Shown: piece by piece, positions 1 to 11,542 of the stretch
Position numbering within the stretch: position 1 is the stretch's first letter
Layout: each line of letters starts with the position of its first letter
From: Alopecurus myosuroides
Taxonomy: Eukaryota > Streptophyta > Magnoliopsida > Poales > Poaceae
NCBI GenBank assembly: GCA_028641055.1
Contig: CM054060.1
Coordinates: 245,099,540-245,163,539, forward strand
Length of the DNA: 64,000 nt
Reading direction: 5' to 3'
Notes under the pieces: model-generated
What the model saw: only the letters and a program-made list of their open reading frames with translations
What the model was told of the DNA's origin: nothing
Database searches by the model: none
Program-made: the position numbers and the translations under genes

Positions 1-996
1 GCGCGTCGGGGAAGTGCAGTCCACGATCCGATTCAGCCGATCTGATCCCGCGAACGTCGAAGTGCTGAACGTACAACACCTCTGCCGGTATCCACACGTA
101 CGAGGAGGAGTTCCGACGGCGGACTGCTAGGTTCGGTGCGATGGCTGGACTGAGTGGGGCTAGGGTTCCCAACGCATGGGAGTGGACTAACGTGCCCGCT
201 GGGCAACCTGCGCCCCTCTTTATATAGAGAATGGTATTGGGATTCACAACACTTGTGGTCCATTCTCTCTGTGAGTCCGACTCACAAACTCAGTCCATTT
301 CCGGTTCGGGTCCAACCCGACCAATACTTGCTCCCGCTCTTAAGTGTGCGACCCTGCAGGCTCATGGCGACTTGGACACGATTGGAGTCCAACTCCCAAT
401 CGATCAATCGGTAGCGGCTCCTAGCAGAACGTGACGACTCCCAAGTCCCATTGATTCATGACGACATACCTTTCAATGTGATATTCATCTTAGTCCCTTT
501 TGCCTCACGATATACCTTGTCGAACTATAGGCGATTAAATCGTCATCCCTTAAATAGTTCGACTCTCTTCTCGGTCTGTGATATATGATTCATCTGACTA
601 ACTCTTAGTCAACAGACACAGTTAACACTTAACTGAGTCGCGCATGGCCATGCTTCCTGAATCATATCACTCGAGAGGGCCCAGAGATAATCTCTCCATT
701 CGGAGGGGCAAAATCCCATCATGATTATCCACATCACGCAGGTTGCTTCTCATTCGACCCGAACTCTGCCTTTATAGCTGCCTTGTCACAAAGCAGCGTT
801 TAACAGAACCTAAGTCGGTGATCCACAACTCGGATTGTGCGACAACCTCATGTCTAAGGATTACATTGATTGAGACATGCAAATGACGACTTGCTCGTTG
901 CATCTCAATGTGGGTCAGTCCGACTTGCTAAACTCTTTAGCCAAGTCCGTGATCGTTGGAATGGCATCACCATGCCCATGACAAGTGGAACCGTGT
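1..996 (-). mobile_element. Copia-type LTR, left part (minus strand, split by the gypsy insertion)
   Basis: This is the downstream part of a minus-strand LTR whose first bases (TGTTGGGAATATGG on the minus strand) lie at 14774. The 13.5-kb gypsy element at 997-14553 splits it. A TATA box on the minus strand at 216-229 fits an LTR promoter. No minus-strand iMet primer site is seen near the left edge, so the LTR probably continues beyond base 1. There is no credible coding region. It may be a solo LTR or part of a full element; the window cannot decide. Confidence 0.7.
216..229 (-). promoter_or_regulatory. TATA box of the minus-strand Copia-type LTR
   Basis: On the minus strand the sequence reads CTCTATATAAAGAG, a strong plant TATA box, placed where an LTR would start transcription. 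Whether it is active cannot be told from sequence. Confidence 0.55.
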
Positions 997-2225
997 TGTA
1001 ACATCCCAGGTTTGAAATCTCCCCCCTAGATGTTTGTTTCGTGTTTTATTTTTGTTGTGCATCATGTCATCATATTCTTTGCATCTGTTTCCATCTGATT
1101 TCTATTTGAATTCCAAAACCAAAATTCAATTTTGGTTCATATTTGTTATGTTACAATGTTTCAATTAACAACTACAAAATAAACAAACAAATTGTTCCAC
1201 TAAAATTGGAATCAAGACTTTAATCTTGGCTTAGGTTCATTTATCTCTTTTTATACCAACATTGCTCAAATTATTTTAATTTCCAGAACAATAACATAAA
1301 TTAAATTTACTTATTTTTGGAGAACAATGTTTGTTTTAAGGTGATTGTTACAAAAACAGAATAATACAAATCTTTTCCAAAGTTGCAAACCCTAGGACCA
1401 TTGTTTTCTCTCTCTATTCCAAATCAGCACAAAAAAAAGGTAATAAACAGAAAAAAATAGAGAGGGAGAGGAAAAAAGGGGCAAACAGCCCATCTTGGGC
1501 CAGCCCATCTTTCACAGGCCTGGTACCCCCCTGGCTCATCTCCTACCTCTGTACGGCAGGCAGATGAGCCTGTCCACGTAGCAGTTGCAGAGGAGGGAAC
1601 GGTGATCGCAGCTCTCCTCCTCCCCTTAAAAGTACATGGCCGAGCTCCCCTAGCCCTAATCGTTCATCTCCTCCCCCTTCTCCTCCCTCGCGCCGCATCT
1701 CCTCCTTTCTCCTTCCCCCTCTTCTCTCTCTGTTCCACCACCGAAGCTCCTCCACCGCCGCCTCTCTCCGGCGAGGCGCCGCCGCCACGGTGTCCGCCCG
1801 GCCGCGCTAGGGCCGGGAACGGAACCGGCTCGCCGCCCTCTTCCTCCCCGTGCCCTCGGCCTTCCTCGACGACCACGGAATCGGCGCCGCCATCCTCCGT
1901 TTGCCGCCACCGAGCGCCACCGACGCCATCGCTGTAAGCCATCCGTCGCCTCCTCCCGCTCCCTGCCCTTGTGGCCTCGCACGAGCCCGGCCACCACACG
2001 GCGGCACGGCCACCGCACCGGCCGCACGCACGCCGGCCCGCCGAGCGCCGCACGCACGGCAGCGATCGGTCGCTGCCCGCTCCCTGTCCGCTCGCTGGCC
2101 GCCTCCCTGTACGCCATCGGTGCCTGTATCTGTACCTGCACGAGAACGATTCAGTTAGATTCAGTAGCCATTCGAAACTGAACCATAACCAGAACCAGGC
2201 CCCTTATCTGACACGAAATCAGCAC

Positions 2226-2313
2226 AGCCCAAGTGGCTAGCAGTCCCGTGCGCCCAAGGGAAAGATCCCTGGTTCGAATCCCAGGGGAGGCATTTGCCTC
2301 CCCAATTTTTTTT
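2226..2313 (+). other. tRNA-like / SINE-like pol III unit inside the 5' LTR
   Basis: An A-box-like stretch (AGCCCAAGTGGCTAGCAG, from 2226) is followed by a B box, GGTTCGAATCC (2271-2281), matching the GGTTCRANNCC consensus. Next come a hairpin, GGGGAGGCA / TGCCTCCCC (2284-2303), and eight T residues (2306-2313), which could terminate pol III. The spacing resembles the head of a tRNA-derived SINE. It is not a functional tRNA: the T arm folds only with an enlarged loop and no acceptor stem is evident. Transcription is inferred. Confidence 0.5.
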
Positions 2314-3476
2314 CCTTCTGCGCGCCCAGCGCTGGGGCCCACTGTCATGGACCCTGGAGGCCACCTAGGCGCCATGCAGGCCTGGCCCCACTGTCAGTGG
2401 CTGGGTATGCTCACTGCGTGGTGCAAATTGTTTTTCTGCACGTTTTCCTTTAATTTTAAGTCCAGTTTTATCACAGTTTAGTCCCTAAACTTCAAACCCA
2501 AATAACTTTTAAATCCCAACTCCAACAAAAATAAATAAAATATGTACACCGCACCAAATTAAATTCTCTATCTATCTATAGCAGTTGTTTTCTGTTTTGA
2601 GTTTTCAAAATGCAATTCAAATTTGAATTCAAATAATTCAATTGCAATTTGATAAAATCCATAACTAATTCATTATTAATCCAAATCATGCAAATAAAAT
2701 ATGTTTTCCATACCATTTTGAACCACCAATTCAAATATAAATTTTGTTTCATGTTTTGAATAATTTAAATTGCCTAAATAATTTAATCCTTGTTTAATTC
2801 ATTTAAATTTGATAAAATCATAACTTGCTCAAATAAAATTATTTTTGAACATGCAAAATATGTTTTCAACCTAGAAAAGTATAAACTTTTCAAATATGGA
2901 TTTGAATTTATGTTTTGAACAAATAAAATTCAAATAAAAGTCATGCTTGTTTTAAATTCATTTAAAACTTGTTTAATATTGTTTCAATCATAATAAATTC
3001 ATCCTAACTCCTTTTTCAATATTGGAAACATGTAATCCACCTAAAATTGTGTGTTCTTTTCAAATATAAATTTTGTTATTTGTTTTGCACAATTTAACTT
3101 GATGAAAACAACAACTATTTGTGTAATCCCTTTAAGGAACCAAAAATTCCATAACTTACTAAATAAATTTCTAAATTGGTAAACCCTATTTTAAATTGGT
3201 TCTATTGTTGTTATTTTGTTGTTTTCCTCCTCCATGCATCATACTAATTCACCTTCATCTGTTGATTAGTTGGAAAACAAATAATCTAACCAAAATCCAT
3301 GGGCTTTTCATATGCAACTCAAAATTGCATATGTGTCCAATTAAATTGTGTTACCATGTCAATTAGTTTATTTTGATGCATCTATTAACCTGTCATGCAT
3401 CATCTTTGTTTGTGCACTATGCCATGATAATGATTGTTTATATTTCTGCCTTGTTTGTTTGCTTCTTCTCGGTTAG

Positions 3477-4830
3477 ACGACGACGTTGAGACCGACGATC
3501 CTTACGACACCCCTTCAGAGGTTTTAGCTCAGTACCAGGCTACTGGGTTTGCAGGCAAGTTATCACTCACATGAACCACTGTGTTCCTTTCAACATTGGT
3601 TACCGATACTTTCCGTTGTTCTTTTCTGCTAGCCTTAGTAGTAGTTGTTTCTGTTACGAACCTATCACATGAATCCCTTAACCTTGATATTGCCTCACCT
3701 CCACTCCTATCACCCCTTGTTTGAGCCCGTGTCTTACTAGCATGCTTAGGTTGCTTTGCTCGAGTCTGTTACCCGTTACTTTCTGTTGCTACTTCTATTT
3801 ATGTTCTGGGGGGGCTCGATGTTAATCAATCAACCTGTTATTAATAATATGCTGATAAGGCACCGGCAGGAGGCCCTTTGTGGTTTTGAGGCCTGCTAGT
3901 GTCGACCCTAATAGGAAAAGGGTCTTGTCTACTGATCCATGATGAGCGTGCTCACCGCATCCGGGTGGTAGTATGGAACCCCCCTCGACTTTGATCTGAT
4001 CCGCAGTTTGTCCGAAGAGCCACACTTAGTTCGGGTGTTCCATTTGGCTCATACGCATAAATGGGTCGCTCCCATGGTTACTGATGATGATGTTCACGCA
4101 CACATATAGGGAGAGGCCTGTAGTGCCGGGGTGTGGTGTCCTGCGGGAGTTTTGCACACCTGCGCTGAGTATTCGGCTGCGTGGCTGGGACCTTATAGCT
4201 CCGTGGCTCCTAGGACAGGCTGTAGTGATGGTTCGAGTCGTGTCGAGTCCACCTGAGTTTTAGTTGGTGGCTTGAGTGTGTACGGGTACTGGAGCACACC
4301 CTGCAGGGATGAATCTTCTCGAGAAGCCGTGTTGTCCGCGGTTATGTGACGACTTGGTGAAAGTACTGGCTAACAAGTACTCAGACAACTTACACCTAAC
4401 TATAATAACTTGACTATTAATAGACTTATTGACACAACAACTTGATCCATTATTCATTAATCCAGCTGTGTGAGTTATCCTCGGATTGCTTCTTTGGATA
4501 AGGGGCGAGATCCAGGATGGGTTTGGTTGATGGTCAACAACAGTTGGTTACGTTACGCTATCTTATCTCCTTTCTGTTAGCCGGAATTGGTAGTGTTTCT
4601 GTAGTTGGTTAGCGCAGCCAGTTGCAGCATATTTTATAACCCCTTTTCTTCCGTTGAACCCAAGGCATCTGTGCTTGGTGTTGTTGGGTTACACTTTGGT
4701 GAACTGTGAGTCTTGCTTGCCAGTACGTTTATGTACTGACCCCTTTGGGGCTGTGGTTTACGCAGACGACGATTCCGAGGATCCCCATGGAGGCTACTAC
4801 GTGGAGTACGACGAAGCTGTTGACGAGTAG
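3477..4830 (+). other. Two acidic mini-exons inside the 5' LTR (putative spliced micro-ORF)
   Basis: Exon A (3477-3554) follows a TTCTCGGTTAG acceptor and reads DDDVETDDPYDTPSEV and onward, ending at a GC donor (CAG then GCAAGT). Exon B (4766-4830) follows a TTTACGCAG acceptor and reads DDSEDPHGG through YDEAVDE to a TAG stop. Exon A ends one base into a codon and exon B begins with the remaining two, so they join in frame across a 1211-bp intron. The first exon is not identified; a donor-like site lies near 1934. A homologous pair with the same phases lies in the gypsy LTR at 46090-46152 and 61067-61116. Function is unknown. Confidence 0.4.
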
Positions 4831-5308
4831 ATAGCGGACCCGGGCAGGATCCGAGACTTCGTGGATGGGCTCCGTTTTCCTTTCATTGCCGGCCTCTTAG
4901 GCCTATTTGGATTTGTCTGTACTCAGACACCTTGATTGCTTCCGCTATGTAATGATGTTATGTTGGGACATGTGTCCTCTGGATGATTGTATTTGCTATT
5001 CTCTGCCTTAGTGAAGGCCATTTGCAATCTTATTTCAATCTTTTGTGTCTTAGAGATATGTTGTGATTATCATTCGTTTAACGCTGTTGACGTACCATGT
5101 GTGAGTGGTATGAAGTACGTCGACAGTAGTGCCTATGGTCTCTAGTGGATAGTTTACATCGACGATGGAATAGCAGGGCTTGTGTTGTCGCGCATAAGCG
5201 CAGGCCTACCAGGAAGCTGGGACGTGGGAGCAGGTATGCCCCATAATCCAAGCATCTGCTATCCAGTTCGGCCCGATGAGTATCCCCTAGAAACCAGGGT
5301 GCGACAAA

Positions 5309-5320
5309 TGGTATCAGAGC
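5309..5320 (+). other. Primer binding site, initiator methionine tRNA
   Basis: TGGTATCAGAGC starts two bases after the 5' LTR. It is the usual complement of the 3' end of plant initiator tRNA-Met and primes minus-strand DNA synthesis. Confidence 0.95.
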
Positions 5321-5811
5321 CTGTCTGCCTGTAGGGTCCCTTTTACTGGTCGCAGTTGAGTCTAGAAACTATTTTGTAGCTATATAGGAAAAATGAAACG
5401 TGAGAGTAGGAATTCTGTCATTTTATTTCTTTCCCCACCCACCCTCCCTTTTCTGGTAAGGAAGTGCAACGTTGTTTTTCTCTTCTCATCTAAACTTTCA
5501 AGTTAGGATTTCACGTGTTCTGGGTTTTCTCCGTAGTACCTCAGGTGTTTGTGGTCTCTGTTTCCCAGTTGTTGCTTCGACATCGTCCTTCACAAATCTT
5601 CTCTTTCGTGGTTAACCTCCATCCGTTTTGTTCCGGAGATTTTTCTTCTTCAACACCGCACCCGTGTGGTACTCGAACCATTTATGGTGAACGTTGGGGG
5701 TAGTATATGTTTGCTCCATGCTACCTTCTTACCGTCTGAAGTAATCCTTTTAAGCACTTATATTGGATTTTGTTGTCCGGTTACTGTGTTAATCTTGGTA
5801 TCCTCTTCAGG

Positions 5812-6813
5812 ATGGAAAGTGGTGACGAAGAACACACACTGCCACCTGAGATGGGGAAAGTGCTGTCTCAGATGACGCAAGTTATAAAGCAGATGCAGCA
5901 GAACCAAGACCTTGGGAGTAATGGCAACACCCGGGTGTCTATTCGGGAGTTCCTTGAGCTCAATCCGCGCACGTTTGATAACTCCTCCGAGCCATTGGAT
6001 GCTGATGACTGGCTCCGTGAAATGAACCGTACTCTTGTGGTAGCTCATGTGGCTGACGAGGACCGTGTTCCTTACGTGACCTACCTTCTCCGTTGACAAT
6101 CCATGTCTTGGTGGGAGAATTTCCAAGAAATGAGAGGTTCTAGTGTGGCAATCACATGGGAGGATTTCAAGCAAGCCTTCGTGCGCCATCACATTCCCGA
6201 TGGGCTCATGGAGAAAATGCGTGAGGAATTCTATTCTTTCACACAAGGCAATCTGGACGTTCTCAAATACCAAAGAGAGTTCAATCGTCTGGCTCGCTAC
6301 GCCGGAGATGAAATCTCCACGGAAGCGAGAAAGATGGCAAAGTTCCGTAGGGGTCTCAACCCGGAACTCAAGTATGCTCTCACCAACGTCAAGGCCAAGA
6401 ATTTTGAGGACCTCATCAACATCGCTCTAAATGAAGAGCATGGGCGCAAATTGGTTGAGGAATCTCGTAAGCACTCTCGTGAACAAGCTAATCTCTCAAA
6501 AGCTATCATGCCTCCACAAAAACGAAGAGTTTGGGTTCCATATACCACTCCAACACCGCACATCAGCTTGCCAAGCCCGGCAGGAATTCTTCCCCGCCCT
6601 CCCACCCCAGTGGTATCTTCAGGAGGTGCTCCATCTCAGCCAAGTCCAACAACTCCTCGTTCTGCTAGTACATGCTTCAAGTGCGGTCTACCAGGACACT
6701 ACTCCTACAAGTGCCCGCAGAACAAGCTACCATCACTACCTATCTCTAAGGTCAATCATGTGGTGGTACACACTCTTCGCCTAGGCCCCGCAACAAGAAC
6801 AAGTCTGTCTTGA
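5812..6813 (+). pseudogene. gag: gag of the gypsy chromovirus, interrupted by a stop codon
   Basis: The capsid/nucleocapsid protein starts MESGDEEHTLPPEMG at 5812, just after a splice-acceptor-like TCTTCAG. It carries the retrotransposon gag domain (LDADDWL, then SWWENF, ITWEDFKQAF and RLARYAGDE). A zinc knuckle of CX2CX4HX4C type, CFKCGLPGHYSYKC, begins at 6673. A TGA at 6094-6096 interrupts the frame before the conserved WWENF segment; reading resumes in the same frame. After the knuckle the frame drifts from that of pol and ends at 6811-6813, so a frameshift lies at about 6720-6800. This copy should yield only a short N-terminal fragment. Confidence 0.9.
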
Positions 6814-7922
6814 GAACTGTGAAGGTGAACCATGTCAAGGCCCAGGGAGCAGAAGAATCTCCAGAGGTTGTAATGGGCACACTTCTTGTGAACTCGTTTC
6901 GTGCTAAAGTCTTGTTCGATTCTGGTGCTTCACACTCTTTCATCTCTCAATGCTTTGCAAACAACAGTGAAATCAACTTCGAACAGTTGTCTATCCCTCT
7001 CCTAGTGAAATCACCGGGATCTAGCTGGCAAAGCAATAAAGTTAGCCAGAACATCGAGATCACAATTGGAAACCTTCCATTCCAGGCATCTCTGATAGCT
7101 CTCCACTCTTCAGATATTGATGTCATCCTTGGGATGGATTGGCTGGTAGCCAACAAAGCAGTCATTGATTGTCCTGCTAAGTCTGTCAAAATCACACACC
7201 CTTCTGGCCAGATAGTCTACTTCCATGCTGAAAATCCAGTTGCTCAACTCTACACTCTCAATGCAAATCCTCTACCATCTATTGAAACTATTCCGGTGGT
7301 TTGTGAATTCCCTGATGTCTTTCCAGAAGAATTGCCAGGAATGCCTCCTGACAGAGCAGTTGAGTTCGTGATCGAACTTGAACCAGGCACTGCTCCAATC
7401 TCTAAGCATCCATACAAGATAGCTCCTCCTGAACTGAAGTTGTTGAAGGAGCAAATCGATATGTACATGGAGAAAGGTTACATTCAACCTAGCTCCTCGG
7501 CTTGGGGATGCCCAACTCTGTTCGTTGCGAAGAAGGATCAAACAAAGAGACTCGTGGTTGACTATCGTCCTCTCAACGAGAAAACAATCAAAAACAAGTA
7601 TCCAATTCCTCGTATCGATGATCTTTTTGATCAACTTGCTGGAGCCTCAATATTCTCAAAGTTGGATTTGAGGATGGGTTACCATCAGATAAAGATCAGA
7701 AAGGAAGATATTCCAAAAACAGCTTTCACCACTCGGTACGGTCTATATGAATACACTGTCATGTCCTTTGGTCTCACCAATGCACCGGCGACATTCTCTA
7801 GACTCATGAATTCTGTCTTCCATGAATACCTCGACAAGTTCGTTGTGGTATATCTTGATGATATTCTTGTCTACTCAAAATCGAGGAAGAGCATGGAGAA
7901 CATCTTCGTCTCACTCTCATGA
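6780..7922 (+). pseudogene. pol: Protease and reverse transcriptase part of pol (frame 1 of 2)
   Basis: The frame has no ATG of its own at the start; it would be entered from gag in an intact element. The aspartic protease is marked by [12 protein letters not shown] near residue 35. The reverse transcriptase follows, with [46 protein letters not shown] and the catalytic YLDDILVYS (about 7851-7877). The frame ends early at 7920-7922. The downstream pol frame is offset, and comparison with the family indicates loss of one base at about 7882-7883, just after the catalytic motif. Together with the gag stop this makes the element non-autonomous. Confidence 0.9.
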
Positions 7923-10189
7923 AACTTCGCGAGCATCGTCTATATGCCAAGTTCTCCAAATGTGAGTTCTGGATTCCAGAAGTTGCTTATCTTGGTCATG
8001 TCATCTCTGCCAAGGGCATAGCCATTGATCCAGAAAAGGTTAAGGCAATTGTTGATTGGAAACCTCCTAAGACGGTGAAGCAAGTCAGAAGTTTTCTTGG
8101 TTTGGCTAGCTATTGCCGTCGTTTCGTCCAAAATTTCTCCAAGATTGCCAAACCTCTCACTGATCTCACAAAGAAGGACAAGAAGTTCGTTTGGTCTCCA
8201 CAATGTGATGAAAGTTTCAATCTCCTGAAGACTAAACTCACTTCTACACCAGTTCTGGTTGGCCCAGATACTACCAAACCTTTCCAGATATTCTGTGACG
8301 CTTCTCTCCAAGGTCTAGGAGCAGTTCTTATGCAAGAACGTCAAGTTGTGGCTTATGCTTCACGTCAGTTGAACGCCCATGAGCTCAACTATCCCACTCA
8401 TGATCTTGAACTCGCAGCAGTTGTGTTTGCCCTCAAGAAATGGAGGCAATACTTGTTGGGTAATCGCACTGAAATCTTTTCCGATCATAAGAGTCTGAAA
8501 TACATCTTCACTCAACCAGATCTAAACCTCAGGCAAAGGAGATGGATTGAAAAGATCAAAGACTTCGATCTTACCATTTCTTACACTCCAGGCAAGGCTA
8601 ATGTTATGGCCGATGCTCTCAGTCGCAAGTCGTATTGCAATAATCTCATGATCATGGAAAGCCAACCTCCACTTCATGAAGAATTCCAGAAGCTGAACCT
8701 TGGTCTTGTTCCTCAAGGTTATCTTGCAAACTTGACAGCCAGCCCAACTCTCGAGGACAAGATTCGTTCTGAACAACTTCGTGATGCTGAGATCAAGAAG
8801 ATCGCAAATAACATCAAAGCAGGCAATGTGAAGTATGAGTGCTTCTCAATTGATGACAAGGGAACGGTGTTCTTCGAAGGACGCATTGCAGTTCCTCAAA
8901 TTCAAAGTCTCAAAGATGTTATTCTCAAGGAGGCTCATGAAACTCCTCTCTCCATCCACCCTGGAAGTACAAAGATGTACCAGGATCTCAAAACACTGTA
9001 TTGGTGGTCTGGCATGAAACGTGAAATTGCTCAATACGTTTCTGAATGCGACGTTTGTCAACGTGTTAAGGCAGTTCATCAGAAAACAGCCGGTCTACTC
9101 CAACCTCTGAAAATTCCTGAGTGGAAGTGGGACATGATTGAAATGGACTTCGTTACTGGTTTTCCAAGGTCCAAGAAGGGCAACGATGCAATCTTCGTTG
9201 TTATTGATCGTCTCACTAAGGTAGCTCACTTCTTTGCTGTCAAAGAAACAATCTCAGCTAGCCAGTTAGCAGAACTCTACACAACAAAGATTGTTCCTCT
9301 TCATGGTGTTCCATTGGAAATAAGCTCGGATCGTGGAAGCATATTCACTTCTCATTTCTGGAAGAGTTTTCAAGAAGCATTGGGCACCAAACTTCTGTTC
9401 AGCACAGCTTATCACCCTCAGTCTCAAGGGCAAGTCGAAAGAGTCAATCAGATTCTCGAGGATATGCTCAGAGCATGTGGTCTCTCCTTTGGCATGAAAT
9501 GGGAGGAATGCCTTCCATATGCTGAATTCTCCTACAACAACAGCTTCCAGGCAAGCCTAGGCATGGCACCGTTTGAAGCACTCTATGGCCGCAGATGCAG
9601 GAGTCCAATCAATTGGTCTGGAGCTGGTGAACGTTCACTCTTAGGCCCTGACATTGTTAAGGAAGCCGAAGAGAAAGTTCGAATCATTCGTGACAATCTC
9701 AAGATTGCTCAGTCTCGTCAGAAAAGCTACTATGACAGCAAGCACAGGGATATGATTTATGCACCTGGTGACAAAGCATATCTCCGTGTAACTCCCCTCA
9801 GAGGCACTCATCGTTTTGGTGTCAAGGGAAAGCTAGCACCGAGATACATTGGTCCTTTCAACATTCTCTCAAGGCGTGCGGAAAATGCCTATCGTCTTGA
9901 ACTTCCAGAAAAACTATCCAAGGTGCACGATGTGTTCCACGTGTCACAGCTCAAGAAGTGTTTCAAAGATCCAGATCGTGCAGTTGATCATGATTCCATT
10001 GAACTGCAAGATGATCTATCTTATGAGGAGCATCCTGTTCGTATTCTCGATGAGACCGAGCGTAAGACTCGCAACAAGAGCACCAAGTTCTTGAAAGTGC
10101 AATGGTCGCATCATTCCGATAAAGAGGCAACGTGGGAGACTGAAGAGGATCTTCGCAAGAAGTATCCGGACCTTTTCCTTTCTCAGTAG
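7919..10189 (+). pseudogene. pol: RNase H, integrase and chromodomain part of pol (frame 2 of 2)
   Basis: This 756-codon frame begins in the reverse transcriptase connection ([16 protein letters not shown]). RNase H shows [28 protein letters not shown] and [10 protein letters not shown]. The integrase has the H2C2 zinc finger (HPGSTK to CDVCQRV), the core acidic residues in EMDFVTGFP and [10 protein letters not shown], and the glutamate in [18 protein letters not shown]-type region (RYIGPFNIL) and a C-terminal chromodomain ([10 protein letters not shown] to DLFLSQ) follow; the latter is thought to steer insertion to chromatin marks. The frame is open throughout but cut off from protease and RT by the frameshift, so it is scored as part of a broken gene. 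Confidence 0.92.
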
Positions 10190-10212
10190 GAATCTCGGGG
10201 CGCGATTCCTTC

Positions 10213-10221
10213 AAGGGGGGG
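10213..10221 (+). other. Polypurine tract of the gypsy element
   Basis: AAGGGGGGG lies six bases before the 3' LTR, where the plus-strand DNA primer is expected. Confidence 0.75.
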
Positions 10222-11454
10222 CGTTTTGTAACATCCCAGGTTTGAAATCTCCCCCCTAGATGTTTGTTTCGTGTTTTATTTTTGTTGTGCATCATGTCAT
10301 CATATTCTTTGCATCTGTTTCCATCTGATTTCTATTTGAATTCCAAAACCAAAATTCAATTTTGGTTCATATTTGTTATGTTACAATGTTTCAATTAACA
10401 ACTACAAAATAAACAAACAAATTGTTCCACTAAAATTGGAATCAAGACTTTAATCTTGGCTTAGGTTCATTTATCTCTTTTTATACCAACATTGCTCAAA
10501 TTATTTTAATTTCCAGAACAATAACATAAATTAAATTTATTTATTTTTGGAGAACAATGTTTGTTTTAAGGTGATTGTTACAAAAACAGAATAATACAAA
10601 TCTTTTCCAAAGTTGCAAACCCTAGGACCATTGTTTTCTCTCTCTATTCCAAATCTGCACAAAAAAAAAGGTAATAAACAGAAAAAATAGAGAGGGAGAG
10701 GAAAAAAGGGGCAAACAGCCCATCTTGGGCCAGCCCATCTTTCACAGGCCTGGTACCCCCTGGCTCATCTCCTACCTCTGTACGGCAGGCAGATGAGCCT
10801 GTCCACGTAGCAGTTGCAGAGGAGGGAACGGTGATCGCAGCTCTCCTCCTCCCCTTAAAAGTACATGGCCGAGCTCCCCTAGCCCTAATCGTTCATCTCC
10901 TCCCCCTTCTCCTCCCTCGCGCCGCATCTCCTCCTTTCTCCTTCCCCCTCTTCTCTCTCTGTTCCACCACCGAAGCTCCTCCACCGCCGCCTCTCTCCGG
11001 CGAGGCGCCGCCGCCACGGTGTCCGCCCGGCCGCGCTAGGGCCGGGAACGGAACCGGCTCGCCGCCCTCTTCCTCCCCGTGCCCTCGGCCTTCCTCGACG
11101 ACCACGGAATCGGCGCCGCCATCCTCCGTTTGCCGCCACCGAGCGCCACCGACGCCATCGCTGTAAGCCATCCGTCGCCTCCTCCCGCTCCCTGCCCTTG
11201 TGGCCTCGCACGAGCCCGGCCACCACACGGCGGCACGGCCACCGCACCGGCCGCACGCACGCCGGCCCGCCGAGCGCCGCACGCACGGCAGCGATCGGTC
11301 GCTGCCCGCTCCCTGTCCGCTCGCTGGCCGCCTCCCTGTACGCCATCGGTGCCTGTATCTGTACCTGCACGAGAACGATTCAGTTAGATTCAGTAGCCAT
11401 TCGAAACTGAACCATAACCAGAACCAGGCCCCTTATCTGACACGAAATCAGCAC

Positions 11455-11542
11455 AGCCCAAGTGGCTAGCAGTCCCGTGCGCCCAAGGGAAAGATCCCTG
11501 GTTCGAATCCCAGGGGAGGCATTTGCCTCCCCAATTTTTTTT
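11455..11542 (+). other. tRNA-like / SINE-like pol III unit inside the 3' LTR
   Basis: This is the second copy of the unit at 2226-2313, with the B box GGTTCGAATCC at 11500-11510, the hairpin at 11513-11532 and eight T residues at 11535-11542. All elements are unchanged relative to the 5' LTR. Confidence 0.5.

Larger units (their letters stand above)
997..5306 (+). repeat. 5' LTR of the gypsy chromovirus (4310 bp)
   Basis: It begins TGTAACATCCCAGG and ends GGTGCGACA, directly before the primer site. Its parts in order are an AT-rich head, a GC-rich block (about 1540-2160), a pol III-like unit (2226-2313), a long AT-rich stretch (2480-3470), a block shared with the three-LTR element to the right (about 3590-4380), and a tail. 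The two acidic mini-exons at 3477-3554 and 4766-4830 are annotated separately. Long open frames in the GC-rich block are compositional and are not called as genes. Confidence 0.95.

Noticed and set aside
1543..2240. Overlapping open frames on both strands in the GC-rich part of the gypsy LTR (also 10772-11469)
   Set aside because: They are proline/arginine/glycine-rich, open in several frames at once and show no domain, as expected of GC-rich DNA. At most one short piece could be the missing first exon of the LTR micro-ORF.
2226..2296. Functional tRNA gene
   Set aside because: A and B boxes are present, but no acceptor stem or standard cloverleaf can be drawn and the T arm is irregular. Kept only as a pol III-like unit.
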